Source: Caballeronia sp. GAFFF1 (GTDB lineage Bacteria > Pseudomonadota > Gammaproteobacteria > Burkholderiales > Burkholderiaceae). From it: DNA of 64,000 nucleotides. Both the position numbers and the translations under genes were made by a program. The first letter of the stretch is position 1, and the number at the start of each line of letters is the position of its first letter. The stretch covers positions 124,001 to 188,000 of the forward strand of contig NZ_JALQEM010000031.1 of NCBI RefSeq assembly GCF_023630705.1, read 5' to 3'. This document shows, piece by piece, positions 46,253 through 55,392 of the stretch. The notes under the pieces were generated by a model. It saw only the letters and a list, made by a program, of their open reading frames with translations, was not told the origin of the DNA and made no database searches.

Positions 46253-46819
46253 TAGGGCTCCGACTCAGAGGTTGGTATCTGCGCATGAACAGTCCTGGCC
46301 TAATAACTCTAGGCGACGAATGGACACGGTAAAAGGCGGCGCGGGGGCACAAGAATCGGCTCGCGAGCGATGCTTCGCGACAAGGCAGTAACGCACCGCT
46401 GAATGCAGGGTCGACGCGAAAGAAACCCGCCCATGGCGCGCCAACGTTTGCGCGCGTTTCTCTGGTTCACCGTGTCGCGTGAATCAGACAAATGACGCGA
46501 AATTCCGCTGCGTCGGCGGAGAAATGTCTTAAGTACCACCATCAACCGCCGTTAAACTCTCTGGCGCCGTGCCGCCCATGCGCGCCAATACGGCATGTCC
46601 GTCCGTCACCGGACGGCGGCTCGGTCTCTCTCGTGGCGCCATCGCACACTCCTTCGGACCGTCCCCGTACTCCCATCACGCTCATCACGCTACACCGTCA
46701 ACTTACGGTGTCGCGCGCGACGTGGCGGACATCCTTCGACGCATCGGCGTGCCGCCACAGAGCGGATCCGACCGAAGAACTACCAACAACAAAGCAGTCA
46801 AGCACGACACGGGGAATCG
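46253..46819. other. Intergenic stretch before the autotransporter
   Basis: About 570 bases with no supported gene; short frames lack ribosome sites and family patterns. It should hold the promoters of the divergent SUEL-like gene and of the autotransporter cluster, but I cannot assign elements with confidence. Confidence 0.4.
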
Positions 46820-49800
46820 ATGAATCACGTCTATCGCATCGTCTGGAGCGCGAGTCTCGGCGCTTTTCAGGTCGCTTCGGAGCTCACGCGCGCCGACAGC
46901 TCGACCGGGCGCTCCCGTAAGCGCGCGCGACGCCCGCTGACGACGGCGCTGCAGGCGGCCGCAGGCGCCGCCGGGCTCGCCGCCGCGTCGCACGCTCACG
47001 CGATGGCTCTGACGACGACGCTCAATCTGCCGACCACGACGACGACGAACCTCACCGTGGGCACGCCCGCCTCGGGGCTCGGCTGGACGTGGGACGGCAA
47101 CAAGCTCACGGTGGCGAGCGCGCAAAGCACCGACACGCCGGGCACGCTGACGAACAAGGGCCAAGCTATCGGAACTGTGTCGAACGCAGGGAACCTCAGC
47201 ATCACGAACAGCAGCGTGGAAGCGTACGGCAGCTCCTCGTTGTCGCTCGTTCGCGGCAGCATCGCGTCGGTCGTGAATCAGGGCTTCGTGCCGACGCTCT
47301 CGAACAACGGCGACATCGGTTCGGCGAACAGCATAGCGATCGACAATAGCGGCACCATCGGCACGCTGAACAACGTCGACGCCAACGCGGGACTCATCAG
47401 CGGCGCCATCGGCGTGAAAAGCACCGGCACCATTGCCACGTTCATCAACGGCGGAATCGTCGTCGGGACGCAGGCGGCCATCGTGAACGACGGCGGATAC
47501 ATCGGCACGCTGACCAACGAAGGACTGGGCGGCTCCATCGGCGGCGGCACGTACGGCATCGTGATCGGCACGATCGGTTCCATCGGCGCGTTGCAGAACA
47601 ACGGACTCATCACGGGCACGCAAGCGGCGCTCTTCAACCGGGGCGGCACGATCGGCACGCTGACCAATTCGGGTGCGGGCAGCGCCCTCGACACCACGAC
47701 CGCCGTGCCGATGCCCGGCACCCTCAGCGGCGGACCGGTCAGCGCGGTCCCGAGCGTGTTCGTCAGTTCCATCGTTCTGGACGACGGCGGCCCGGAAGGA
47801 ACGATTCAGAGCGCGCGCGATGCCATCGACAACGCAGGCACCATCGACTCGATCGTCAACGGCGGCAGCATCCTCGCGGGCAACGTCGCAATCAACAACG
47901 CGGGCACCATCGGGGCGCTGAGCAACACCGGCACGATCACGAGCGCGAGCGCATTCGCGGCCAATGCAGGTTCCACGGGCACGCTCGCCTATGCTGGCCT
48001 GCCGGGCAGCGACGCCGCCGTCTTCAACACGGGCCACATCGGCACGCTCGACAATCGAGGGACGATTTCGGGCGAAGGCGCGGCCATTGTCAATTCGGGT
48101 TCGATCGGCACGTTGTCCAATGCGGGGACCCTCTCGTCCGATGCTGGCGCCGCCATCATCAACGACGGCGCATCCGGCGCGCGCAGCATCGACGTGCTGC
48201 TCAACAGCGGCACGATTCTCGGCACGGTTTGGAACGGCGGCAATATCGGCACGTTCGTGAACAACGGCGTCATCGATGCCGGCAGCGCCGCCGACGCCAT
48301 CGCGATAGCCAACTCCGGGACTCTCGGATCGCTGTCCAACAACGGCACGATCGGAGCGATCTCAAATAACGGCACGATCAGCGGCTCCGCCTACGCGATC
48401 AACAACTCGGCGACCGGCAGCATCGGCCCGATTTCCAACGCGGGTGTGATCGCGGGCAACATTCTGAATGCGAGCGCAAGCCCGATGACGCTCAACGGCG
48501 CGAGCGGCTCGGCGTTCGGCACGTTGACCGGCTTTGCGGGCGCGCCGGGCGCCATTTCCAGCACCACGCCAGGCGCGCACGTCGTGCTGAATAGCGGCAA
48601 CCTGCTTCTGGACGATACCGTGCAAATCGGCAGCAACACGCTGCGCAACGTCGCGGCGACGCTGGCCGTGGACCGCGCTGTCGCAATCTCGGGCAACTAC
48701 ACGCAAGGCGCGGCGGCGACGTTGCTCGTCGGCGTGCAGAGCGGCGCGACCGCGACCGGCAGTATCGCCGACACGGGCTACGGCAGGCTCGTCGTGAGCG
48801 GCGATGCGACCATCGACGCCGGGTCGGCCGTGACGCTCAGGAGCGCGACGGGCGGCTATGCGTTCGCGGCGGGCCAGCGTTACGTGGTCGTAGACGCCGC
48901 GGGCGCGGCGGCTTACCACGCGGATGCGCTGAACTACGCGATCGCGGGTGTCACGGGTCGCCTGAGCGGATCGACCGTCACGACATCGACCGGACATACC
49001 GATCTGGTCGTGACCGTGGATCGCATCGGCGCGCAGGACGCGACGCCGACGCCCACGCCGACGCCCACGCCGACTCCCGACACCGGCACGGCATACACGG
49101 CGGGCAACCCGTCGCTTCCCAGCGCTACTGGCCCCGACAAGCCGGCGCCCGTCTCTCCCTTCTTGCCCGTTAGCCTGGCGCGCCTCGCGACCCTGCCGAA
49201 CGCCAGCCGCTCGCTCGCGGGCCTCTTGAGCTACACGGGCGTCGACGACGCCAAGCTGCTCAATCTCTACAACGCGACACTCGCGTCGCTTACCGGTGAC
49301 TCCGCCGCGACGGCCAATCACATCGGCCAGCAGCTCCTGCCGTTGCAGGTCACGCGCGCGGCGGCGGCTTCGACTCTCGATGCGTTGGGCATCGCCAATG
49401 CCCGCGCCAACGCAGTGCGACTCGCGCAGTCGCAAGGCGCGACCGGCATCGCGACCGGCGACGGCCCATCGCAGTGGACTGGCTGGGGTCAGGCGTTCGG
49501 CGGTCACGCGAGCCAGGGCCGTCGTGACGGCGTGGACGGCTACGCCGCGAACTACGGCGGCCTGCTGGTGGGCGCCGATCGCGCGGTGGGCGAACGCTGG
49601 CGCGTCGGCGGCGTGTTCGACTACGCGCACACGGCCGTCGGTTACCGCGACGACAGCGCGGGCGACTCCGCCGGCATCAACTCGTATGGCGTAATCGGCT
49701 ACGCGAGCTACACGGGCTCGCCGTGGTACGTGAATCTGTCGGGCGCGGCGACGCTGCAGCACTTCGACACCACGCGCATCGTCGGCACGACGGGCTTCGC

Positions 49801-50314
49801 CGGTCTCGCGAACGGGAGCTTCTACGGCCAGCAGTACGTGCTGCACGCCGAAGCGGGTTATCCGCTCGCGCTCGGCGCCATGACGCTCACACCGCTCACG
49901 AGCGTGTCGTACAGCTATCAGCACCAGAATGCCTACACGGAATCGGGCGGCAACGGCGCCGCGCTGACGGTGGGCAGCACGCGTGCGACCTCGGTGCGCA
50001 GCGCGCTCGGTGCGAAGATCGAAGAAGCGTTCAGCACGTCGTACGGCACGGTAGTGCCGGAGTTGCGCGCCCAATGGATTCACGAATACGACCACATGCG
50101 GCAGACGACCGGCGCGAGCTTTTCCGCGGATCCCACTGGCCAAAGCGCGTTCACGACGGTCGGCGCGACGCCGGTGCCGGACCTCGCGGATATCTCGGCG
50201 AGCGTGACGCTCGTGCGGGCCAGCACCCTCAGCGTGACGGCGCGCTACGAATTGCAAGCCGGCTCGGGCTTCGTCTCGCACACCGGTCTGCTGCGCTTGC
50301 AGCAACGCTTCTGA
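46820..50314 (+). CDS. Type Va autotransporter with ESPR signal and beta-helix passenger
   Basis: 1164 residues from ATG 46820 (GGGG site upstream; frame is open further but unrelated). The extended signal MNHVYRIVWSASLGAFQVAS is the ESPR type, with cleavage near AHA-MA (about 60). The passenger consists of irregular repeats such as NNGTIGTLSN and NAGTIGALSNTG, which suit a beta-helix. A Thr-Pro linker (about 742-753) precedes the translocation unit; the 12-strand barrel starts near 885 (WTGWGQAFGG) and ends in LRLQQRF with terminal Phe. It is anchored in the outer membrane and shows its passenger outside. Three enzymes or partners follow in a tight cluster. Confidence 0.92.
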   Translation: MNHVYRIVWSASLGAFQVASELTRADSSTGRSRKRARRPLTTALQAAAGAAGLAAASHAHAMALTTTLNLPTTTTTNLTVGTPASGLGWTWDGNKLTVASAQSTDTPGTLTNKGQAIGTVSNAGNLSITNSSVEAYGSSSLSLVRGSIASVVNQGFVPTLSNNGDIGSANSIAIDNSGTIGTLNNVDANAGLISGAIGVKSTGTIATFINGGIVVGTQAAIVNDGGYIGTLTNEGLGGSIGGGTYGIVIGTIGSIGALQNNGLITGTQAALFNRGGTIGTLTNSGAGSALDTTTAVPMPGTLSGGPVSAVPSVFVSSIVLDDGGPEGTIQSARDAIDNAGTIDSIVNGGSILAGNVAINNAGTIGALSNTGTITSASAFAANAGSTGTLAYAGLPGSDAAVFNTGHIGTLDNRGTISGEGAAIVNSGSIGTLSNAGTLSSDAGAAIINDGASGARSIDVLLNSGTILGTVWNGGNIGTFVNNGVIDAGSAADAIAIANSGTLGSLSNNGTIGAISNNGTISGSAYAINNSATGSIGPISNAGVIAGNILNASASPMTLNGASGSAFGTLTGFAGAPGAISSTTPGAHVVLNSGNLLLDDTVQIGSNTLRNVAATLAVDRAVAISGNYTQGAAATLLVGVQSGATATGSIADTGYGRLVVSGDATIDAGSAVTLRSATGGYAFAAGQRYVVVDAAGAAAYHADALNYAIAGVTGRLSGSTVTTSTGHTDLVVTVDRIGAQDATPTPTPTPTPTPDTGTAYTAGNPSLPSATGPDKPAPVSPFLPVSLARLATLPNASRSLAGLLSYTGVDDAKLLNLYNATLASLTGDSAATANHIGQQLLPLQVTRAAAASTLDALGIANARANAVRLAQSQGATGIATGDGPSQWTGWGQAFGGHASQGRRDGVDGYAANYGGLLVGADRAVGERWRVGGVFDYAHTAVGYRDDSAGDSAGINSYGVIGYASYTGSPWYVNLSGAATLQHFDTTRIVGTTGFAGLANGSFYGQQYVLHAEAGYPLALGAMTLTPLTSVSYSYQHQNAYTESGGNGAALTVGSTRATSVRSALGAKIEEAFSTSYGTVVPELRAQWIHEYDHMRQTTGASFSADPTGQSAFTTVGATPVPDLADISASVTLVRASTLSVTARYELQAGSGFVSHTGLLRLQQRF
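49043..49078 (+). repeat. 12-bp tandem repeat coding for a Thr-Pro linker
   Basis: Three copies of ACGCCGACGCCC (the third with one change) encode TPTP repeats in the autotransporter linker. Twelve-base steps keep the frame, so copy-number changes would alter linker length without breaking the gene. Confidence 0.85.
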
Positions 50315-50340
50315 TTCGCAAACCTCACGCGGAGCCATCC

Positions 50341-51423
50341 ATGTCCGACGCACACGCCGCAGCCCGAATTACGCTCAACGAGGCGCTGACACGCGCGCAC
50401 GCGCATTGGAATGCGGGACAGGCGGCCCAGGCGGAGCAGCTCTGCCGGAGCGTGCTCGCTGCGTCGCCGGATCAGCCTGATGCGCTGCATCTGCTCGGCA
50501 TGATGGCGCACGCCTACGGCAAGCTCGATATGGCCATCGACTGCCTGAGCGCCGCGTGCAGCGCGCCGGGCGTGAGCGCTGCGTACGCGGCCAATCTCGC
50601 CGAAATGTGCCGGCAAAAAGGTCTCCTCGAGCGCGCCGAAGCGGCCGGGCGAGAGGCCGTGGCACGCGATCCGATGCTGGTCGCGGGTTGGAACAATCTG
50701 GGCATCACGCTGCAGGAAGCCGGCAAATTCGAAGAAAGCCGAAGGTGTCTCGAACGCGTCGTTGAACTGCATCCCGACTCGGCGGATGCGCACAGCAATC
50801 TCGGCAATACGTGCCGTCGGCAGCACCAGTTCGATCTTGCCGAAGCATACTACCGACGGGCGCTCGCGCTCGATCACGGTCACGCGCAGGCGCACAGCAA
50901 TCTCGCGTTCCTGCTGTCGACGCAGGGCCGGCAGGACGAAGCCGCCGCCGAAGCGCGCATCGCGATCGAACTCGATCCGCATCTCGTCGAGGCGTACCTG
51001 AATCTGGCCGAAGCGGAAGCGTCGCGACATCGGCACGACGCGGCGCTTCGCGCGCTCGACATGCTGAGCGCGTTCGCGCCGCGCCATCCGGCAGAGCGCG
51101 TCGCGCGCGCAAAGGCGCTCTTGCGGATGCAGCGCGTCGATGGCGCTCTCGCCTGCGCGCGCGATGCCTTGACGCTGGCGCCCCAAAGCGCCGACGCGCA
51201 TCATGCCCATGCGCGGGCGCTGCATGCGCTCGGCCGCACGGACGAAGCCCTCGCTGCCTATCGCGAGGCTGCGCGGTTGCCGGGCGTGGTGCGCGAAGAC
51301 GCGTTGAACGGTCTCATACAGTTGCTCGATGAAGCGAGACGCCCCGGCGACGCACGCGCCGCGCGCGACGAAATGCGCGCTGCCCGCCCGAGCCCGGCGT
51401 TCGTACGGGAGACGGATTCATGA
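50341..51423 (+). CDS. TPR-repeat protein in the autotransporter cluster
   Basis: 360 residues from ATG 50341, 26 nt after the autotransporter stop. About eight to ten tetratricopeptide units are visible, for example AWNNLGITLQEAGKFEESRR-like (GWNNLGITLQEAGKFEESR), AHSNLGNTCRRQHQFDLAEA and AHSNLAFLLSTQGRQDEAAA. There is no signal peptide or membrane segment, so it should be cytoplasmic and bind other proteins. It resembles the TPR half of O-GlcNAc-transferase-like proteins, while the next gene carries the catalytic half. Its stop overlaps the next start (ATGA). Confidence 0.88.
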   Translation: MSDAHAAARITLNEALTRAHAHWNAGQAAQAEQLCRSVLAASPDQPDALHLLGMMAHAYGKLDMAIDCLSAACSAPGVSAAYAANLAEMCRQKGLLERAEAAGREAVARDPMLVAGWNNLGITLQEAGKFEESRRCLERVVELHPDSADAHSNLGNTCRRQHQFDLAEAYYRRALALDHGHAQAHSNLAFLLSTQGRQDEAAAEARIAIELDPHLVEAYLNLAEAEASRHRHDAALRALDMLSAFAPRHPAERVARAKALLRMQRVDGALACARDALTLAPQSADAHHAHARALHALGRTDEALAAYREAARLPGVVREDALNGLIQLLDEARRPGDARAARDEMRAARPSPAFVRETDS

Positions 51424-52604
51424 ACGCGCCGTCCGTCTGGAGCGCGGCGTCGGTCAACGCGGTGATCGACCAGGTGCGTCCGCTGCTCGCGGCGCAGCGT
51501 TTCGAAGAAGCCGAAGCCGTGTTGATGCCGCATCTGGCGTCCGGAACCGGACCGATAACGTTGTGGCGGCTGCTAGCCGCGGCGATCCGTCCGCAAGGCA
51601 AGCTGGCCGCGACGCGTGCCATTCAGGAGATGATCGTCGCGCAACTGCCGGGCGACTATTCCGCGCGCTTCGACCTGTCGGAAACGCTGCTGCTGCTCGG
51701 CGATTTCGAGCGCGGCTGGCGCGAGTATCGTTACCGTTACAGCCTCGCGCATACGACGTCGATGGAGCGCAAGGTGCAGCGTCCTCGCTGGAACGGCGAG
51801 CCGCTGCCGGGCGAGACGCTCCTGATTCACGACGAGCAGGGTTACGGCGACACCTTCCAGTTCATGCGCATGGTGCCGTGGGCGAAGCGGCGAAGCGGCG
51901 CGCGCGTGGTGCTCGAAGTCAATGCGGAGACGCTGTCGCTCGCGCGGAGGCTCGATGGCTGCGACGACATCATCGTGCGCGGCGATCTGCCGCCGCCGTT
52001 TCATCGGCATTGCGAAATGATGAGCCTGCCGATGGCCATGCGTCTGACGCTCGACGACCTGCCGGGACCGGTGCCGTATCTGCATGCCGATCCCGAACGC
52101 GTCGCGTATTGGCGGCAGCGGCTCGATGCGCTGCCGCGCCCGCTCGTCGCGCTGGTGTGGGCGGGCCGTCCGACGCACGCGAACGATGCAAACCGTTCGC
52201 TGCGGCTCGATCAGCTTGCGCCGCTCGCCTTGCCCGGCATCACCTTCGTGTCGCTTCAGAAGGGCGCGGCGGCGTCGCAGGCCGCACATGCACCCACCGG
52301 CATGTCGCTGACTGCGCTGGGCGACGAGATCCGCGATTTCGAGGATACGGCCGCGATCCTTTCCATCGTCGATCTGCTTGTTTCGGTCGATTCGTCGCCG
52401 GTTCATCTGGCCGGAGCGCTCGGCTGTCCGTGCTGGGTCCTGCTGCCTTTCGTGCCCGACTGGCGTTGGCTGATGCAACGCGACGACACGCCGTGGTATC
52501 CGCAAGCCCGGCTCTTTCGGCAGACACGGCGCGGCGACTGGGACGGCACCCTCGCGACGATGCGCGATGCGTTGTCGCGATGGGCAGGGGAGCACACCGC
52601 ATGA
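51420..52604 (+). CDS. Glycosyltransferase (GT9/GT41-like) in the autotransporter cluster
   Basis: 394 residues. A short helical, TPR-like N-terminus (about 1-110) is followed by a GT-B type domain: LLIHDEQGYGDTFQFMRM, VALVWAGRPTHANDANRSL, FVSLQKG, and DTAAILSIVDLLVSVDSSPVHLAGALGCP, patterns of heptosyltransferase-like and OGT-like families. It should add sugar from a nucleotide donor to a protein or lipid acceptor in the cytoplasm. Translationally coupled to the TPR gene and to the lipoprotein gene after it. A role in modifying the autotransporter is an inference from position. Confidence 0.82.
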   Translation: MNAPSVWSAASVNAVIDQVRPLLAAQRFEEAEAVLMPHLASGTGPITLWRLLAAAIRPQGKLAATRAIQEMIVAQLPGDYSARFDLSETLLLLGDFERGWREYRYRYSLAHTTSMERKVQRPRWNGEPLPGETLLIHDEQGYGDTFQFMRMVPWAKRRSGARVVLEVNAETLSLARRLDGCDDIIVRGDLPPPFHRHCEMMSLPMAMRLTLDDLPGPVPYLHADPERVAYWRQRLDALPRPLVALVWAGRPTHANDANRSLRLDQLAPLALPGITFVSLQKGAAASQAAHAPTGMSLTALGDEIRDFEDTAAILSIVDLLVSVDSSPVHLAGALGCPCWVLLPFVPDWRWLMQRDDTPWYPQARLFRQTRRGDWDGTLATMRDALSRWAGEHTA

Positions 52605-53392
52605 GCCTCGTGCGGCGGGCCGGCGCGGTGCTGTCATGCGTCCTCGCGATGTCGAGCCTGAGCGCCTGTGTCGCATTCGATCGGAATGCGCACGCCGATG
52701 CCCTCGCAAGGGCGGCGCATATGCAGCGCGAGACGGTGCAAACGAGCGGCTTCGCGCTGACCGCTTACTCGCGCATCACGCGCCGCGATGCGCCGATTCA
52801 TGTGTATATCGAAGGCGATGGCTTCGCGTGGGTGTCGCGCAACGAGCCGTCGCTCGATCCGACGCCGCGCAATGCGACGGGCCTCGCGCTCGCGGCAGCG
52901 GACGCGTCGCCGAACGTGACGTATCTGGCGCGTCCGTGCCAATACACGCCGATGCGCGACAACCCGCGTTGCGACGTGCGCTACTGGACCGGCGCGCGCT
53001 TCGCACCGGAGGTGCTCGTCGCGATGAACGAGGCAGTGGACGCGATTGCCGCACGCGCGCCTGGAGCCGGCGTCCATCTCATCGGCTATTCGGGCGGCGG
53101 CGCCATTGCCGTGCTGCTGGCAGCGCGGCGGCGCGACGTGCTCTCGTTACGCACGGTGGCGGGCAATCTCGATAGCGAGTACGTCAATCGCCTGCACGGG
53201 GTATCGCCGATGCCTGCGTCGCTCAAGGCGATCGATGCCGCCGCGGAACTCGGCGCGTTGCCGCAAATGCACTTCGCCAGCGACGCGGATCGTGTCGTGC
53301 CCGTCGCGGTCGCGCGCCGTTTCGTCGACGCAGTGGGGACGCGTTGCGCACGATTGCGCGTGGTCGAAGGCATCGCGCATGACGGTGATTGA
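52601..53392 (+). CDS. Lipoprotein alpha/beta hydrolase
   Basis: 263 residues from ATG 52601, overlapping the previous stop. Lipobox LSAC in the first 25 residues marks a lipoprotein. The hydrolase core has the nucleophile elbow GYSGGG, an early HVYIEGDGF strand and a C-terminal IAHDGD with the likely catalytic His; the acid is probably in FASDADRVVP. An esterase or lipase role in the periplasm or at the outer membrane is likely. It is the last gene of the four-gene cluster. Confidence 0.85.
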   Translation: MSLVRRAGAVLSCVLAMSSLSACVAFDRNAHADALARAAHMQRETVQTSGFALTAYSRITRRDAPIHVYIEGDGFAWVSRNEPSLDPTPRNATGLALAAADASPNVTYLARPCQYTPMRDNPRCDVRYWTGARFAPEVLVAMNEAVDAIAARAPGAGVHLIGYSGGGAIAVLLAARRRDVLSLRTVAGNLDSEYVNRLHGVSPMPASLKAIDAAAELGALPQMHFASDADRVVPVAVARRFVDAVGTRCARLRVVEGIAHDGD

Positions 53393-54214
53393 GCGCGTGA
53401 ATGGCCTGCTTTGCTTGATGTGGCTCCATAAGCTCAGGAGCGTCAAATTTGATTCTGGTAGGTGCATCTGCGCAGTCCCATTGATGCAGGCTCAGAGAGG
53501 CATCAGCGACAACGGTACTGTGCAGCCCGTGCATCCACCATTGAATTTGCCCGGACTGCCGGACCCGACCCTTACCCGACGCTCAGTATTGACTTATCCA
53601 AATGTCTGTTACGGGGAGTGGAGCGGTCGCTAAACTAACCAACGACGACATTGCGAACAGGGTCGCTTTGACCTAACACCGTCTGCATGCGCGTACCAGC
53701 GCACGCGGCCGGCTATAAGGATGGCGGCAAATATGCGTCGCGCTAGCGACGCTCCGCAGGTCTCCGGGAACACCAGCTACATTGGCTAGCGCCCGCATTA
53801 GCTACCGCCAGCGTCGCCGTCAAAAGCTTCAACGGCTTTGCAAGTGCCCGGAGATATATCTGCGCTTGCGGTGAGAGAGGCTTGCTGTACGCCCGCCGCA
53901 GCTTTCCGCGTGCCTTCCATGCGGCGCAGGCTCCTGCGTGAGAGGTCGCAAACTTCCCTATCGCATCAGTAGGTCGAAGGGGATTTTTCTTCGCCCTTCG
54001 TATAGCGGCAACACTGATGACAAGCCTGTGCGGACGACTTAGAGTCATCGAAGCGATAAAGATCGCGACAAGTTTCGCGTGCTAAACGCAGTTTGGAACC
54101 CCTCAGGAAAACCAACGAGCCAGTGCCGTGCAAATGTCTGTTGAGTTTGCGTCTGCCTTGACTGCGGAACGCCCATCAGCTCGATGTGCTTGTTCAAACC
54201 CGAGAGGGACGACC
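53393..54214. other. Degenerate non-coding stretch
   Basis: About 820 bases with lower GC, scattered stops and no frame that resembles a known family. A 101-residue minus-strand frame at 53743-54048 has no ribosome site or family pattern and I do not call it a gene. The stretch runs into the glycogen phosphorylase pseudogene and looks like decaying accessory DNA. Confidence 0.5.
53735..53752. terminator. Short hairpin in the degenerate stretch
   Basis: GCGTCGC (53735-53741) pairs with GCGACGC (53746-53752) around GCTA. It lies well past the autotransporter cluster, so it may terminate its transcript or be incidental. Confidence 0.3.
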
Positions 54215-55282
54215 ATGAGCGATACCAAGGCAAGCAATGACATCATGAACATGAATGTCATGCCTGATGGCTTTGAAGCAAACGCTTCGCTGCAGCACGC
54301 GGTAGGTAATGCTATTGCCGGCAAGCGCGCGTCCAGGCATCGCTACTGCGCACGACTGGTATCTCGCCCTCGCCTATACCGTTCGTGACCGAATGCTTGC
54401 TCGGTGGGTGGCATCTGCGAGAACTTGCACGACCCAGGAGGCAAGGTCGCTTGCTGTTTCTCCGCGGAGTTCCTGATCGGTCCGCAACCCGGAAGAAACG
54501 TGCTTGACCTCGGACTGTACGACGAAGCGCGCGAGTCGCTGCGCGCGCTTGGCCTCGACCTAGACGAATTGCTAAGCATCGAAGAAGAGCCCGGCCTTGG
54601 TAGAGGAGCGCTAGCCCGGCCTGCGGCGTGCTAGTTGACTCGTTATCTTCGCTGCAGATCCCGGCAATCGGTTGTGTAATTTGCTACGAATTCGCGATCT
54701 TCAACCAGGGCATCCGCGATGGCTGGCAGGTCGAGCGCGCGGACAAGTGGCTCGAGAAGGGCAATCCATTGGAGATCTTGCGACCGGACGTAAGCTTCCG
54801 CGTTTACATCGGGGGCTACACGCGACATCACACCAATGCGGACGGACGCTTCGCGGTGCAGTGGATTCGGGAGCGCCAAGTCAAGGAAGCCGCTCGTGAC
54901 ATGCCGATCCAGGGCTTTCGCGTCAACACTTGCAACGTTTTGCGCCTATGGAAAAGCGAAGCTGTCGAATCGTTCGACTTCCAAGGCTTCAATTCTGTCT
55001 GAGTTGCGCGACGCACTTGACCAGATCGGGTCGGGTCGCTTTTCGCGCGGAGATACGACCATGTTCCGTCCGCTGCTCGACAGCCTGCTGCATAGCGATC
55101 CATTCCTTGTGCTGGCGAACTTCGCGGAGTACCCCGCCTGTCAGGAGCGCGTGAGCGAAACATGGCGTGACAAGCGGCAGTGGACGCGCATGTCCATCTG
55201 GAATATGGCGTGTTCTGGGAAAATCTCTTTGGACCGTGCGATCACGGAATATTGCGAGCGGATATGGATGCGCGTGCACTGA
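54215..55282 (+). pseudogene. glgP: Glycogen phosphorylase, frameshifted and internally deleted
   Basis: Pieces of GlgP appear in order in three frames: start MSDTKASND with GAGAGGGA site, DWYLALAYTVRDRMLARWV, EFLIGPQPGRNVLDLGLYDE, EEPGLGRGALARPAAC, then after a shift near 54628 VDSLSSLQIPAIG, YEFAIFNQGIRDGWQVE and VNTCNVLRLWKSEAV; after another break near 55000 the extreme C-terminus FRPLLDSLLHSDPFLVLANF, ACQERVSETWRD and TRMSIWNMACSGKISLDRAI. Intact enzymes are about 800 residues; the whole catalytic middle, including the PLP lysine region, is missing. Clearly non-functional. Confidence 0.92.
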
Positions 55283-55392
55283 AGATCGACCTCACTCGGT
55301 CGCGATTCCAAACTTGAGGTCTGGTCGGCACTGCCGAACTGCACATCATCGCGAGATCGCGCGCGACGGCAGCTAGCCGTCGCTTCGCGGAC

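Noticed and set aside
46703-48037. Long minus-strand frame inside the autotransporter
   Set aside because: Arg/Ala/Asp-rich shadow typical of the strand opposite a GC-rich coding region; the plus strand has a signal, repeats and barrel.
51329-53392. A 687-residue protein spanning the glycosyltransferase region
   Set aside because: The first 420 residues are an Ala/Arg-rich shadow of the real glycosyltransferase frame; only the part from 52601 has a lipobox and hydrolase motifs.
53743-54048. 101-residue minus-strand frame in the degenerate stretch
   Set aside because: No ribosome site, no family pattern and biased composition; not enough to call a gene.
53393-55392. Insertion sequence or phage remnant
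   Set aside because: No transposase or integrase motif and no flanking inverted repeats were seen; the recognisable content is a glgP remnant.
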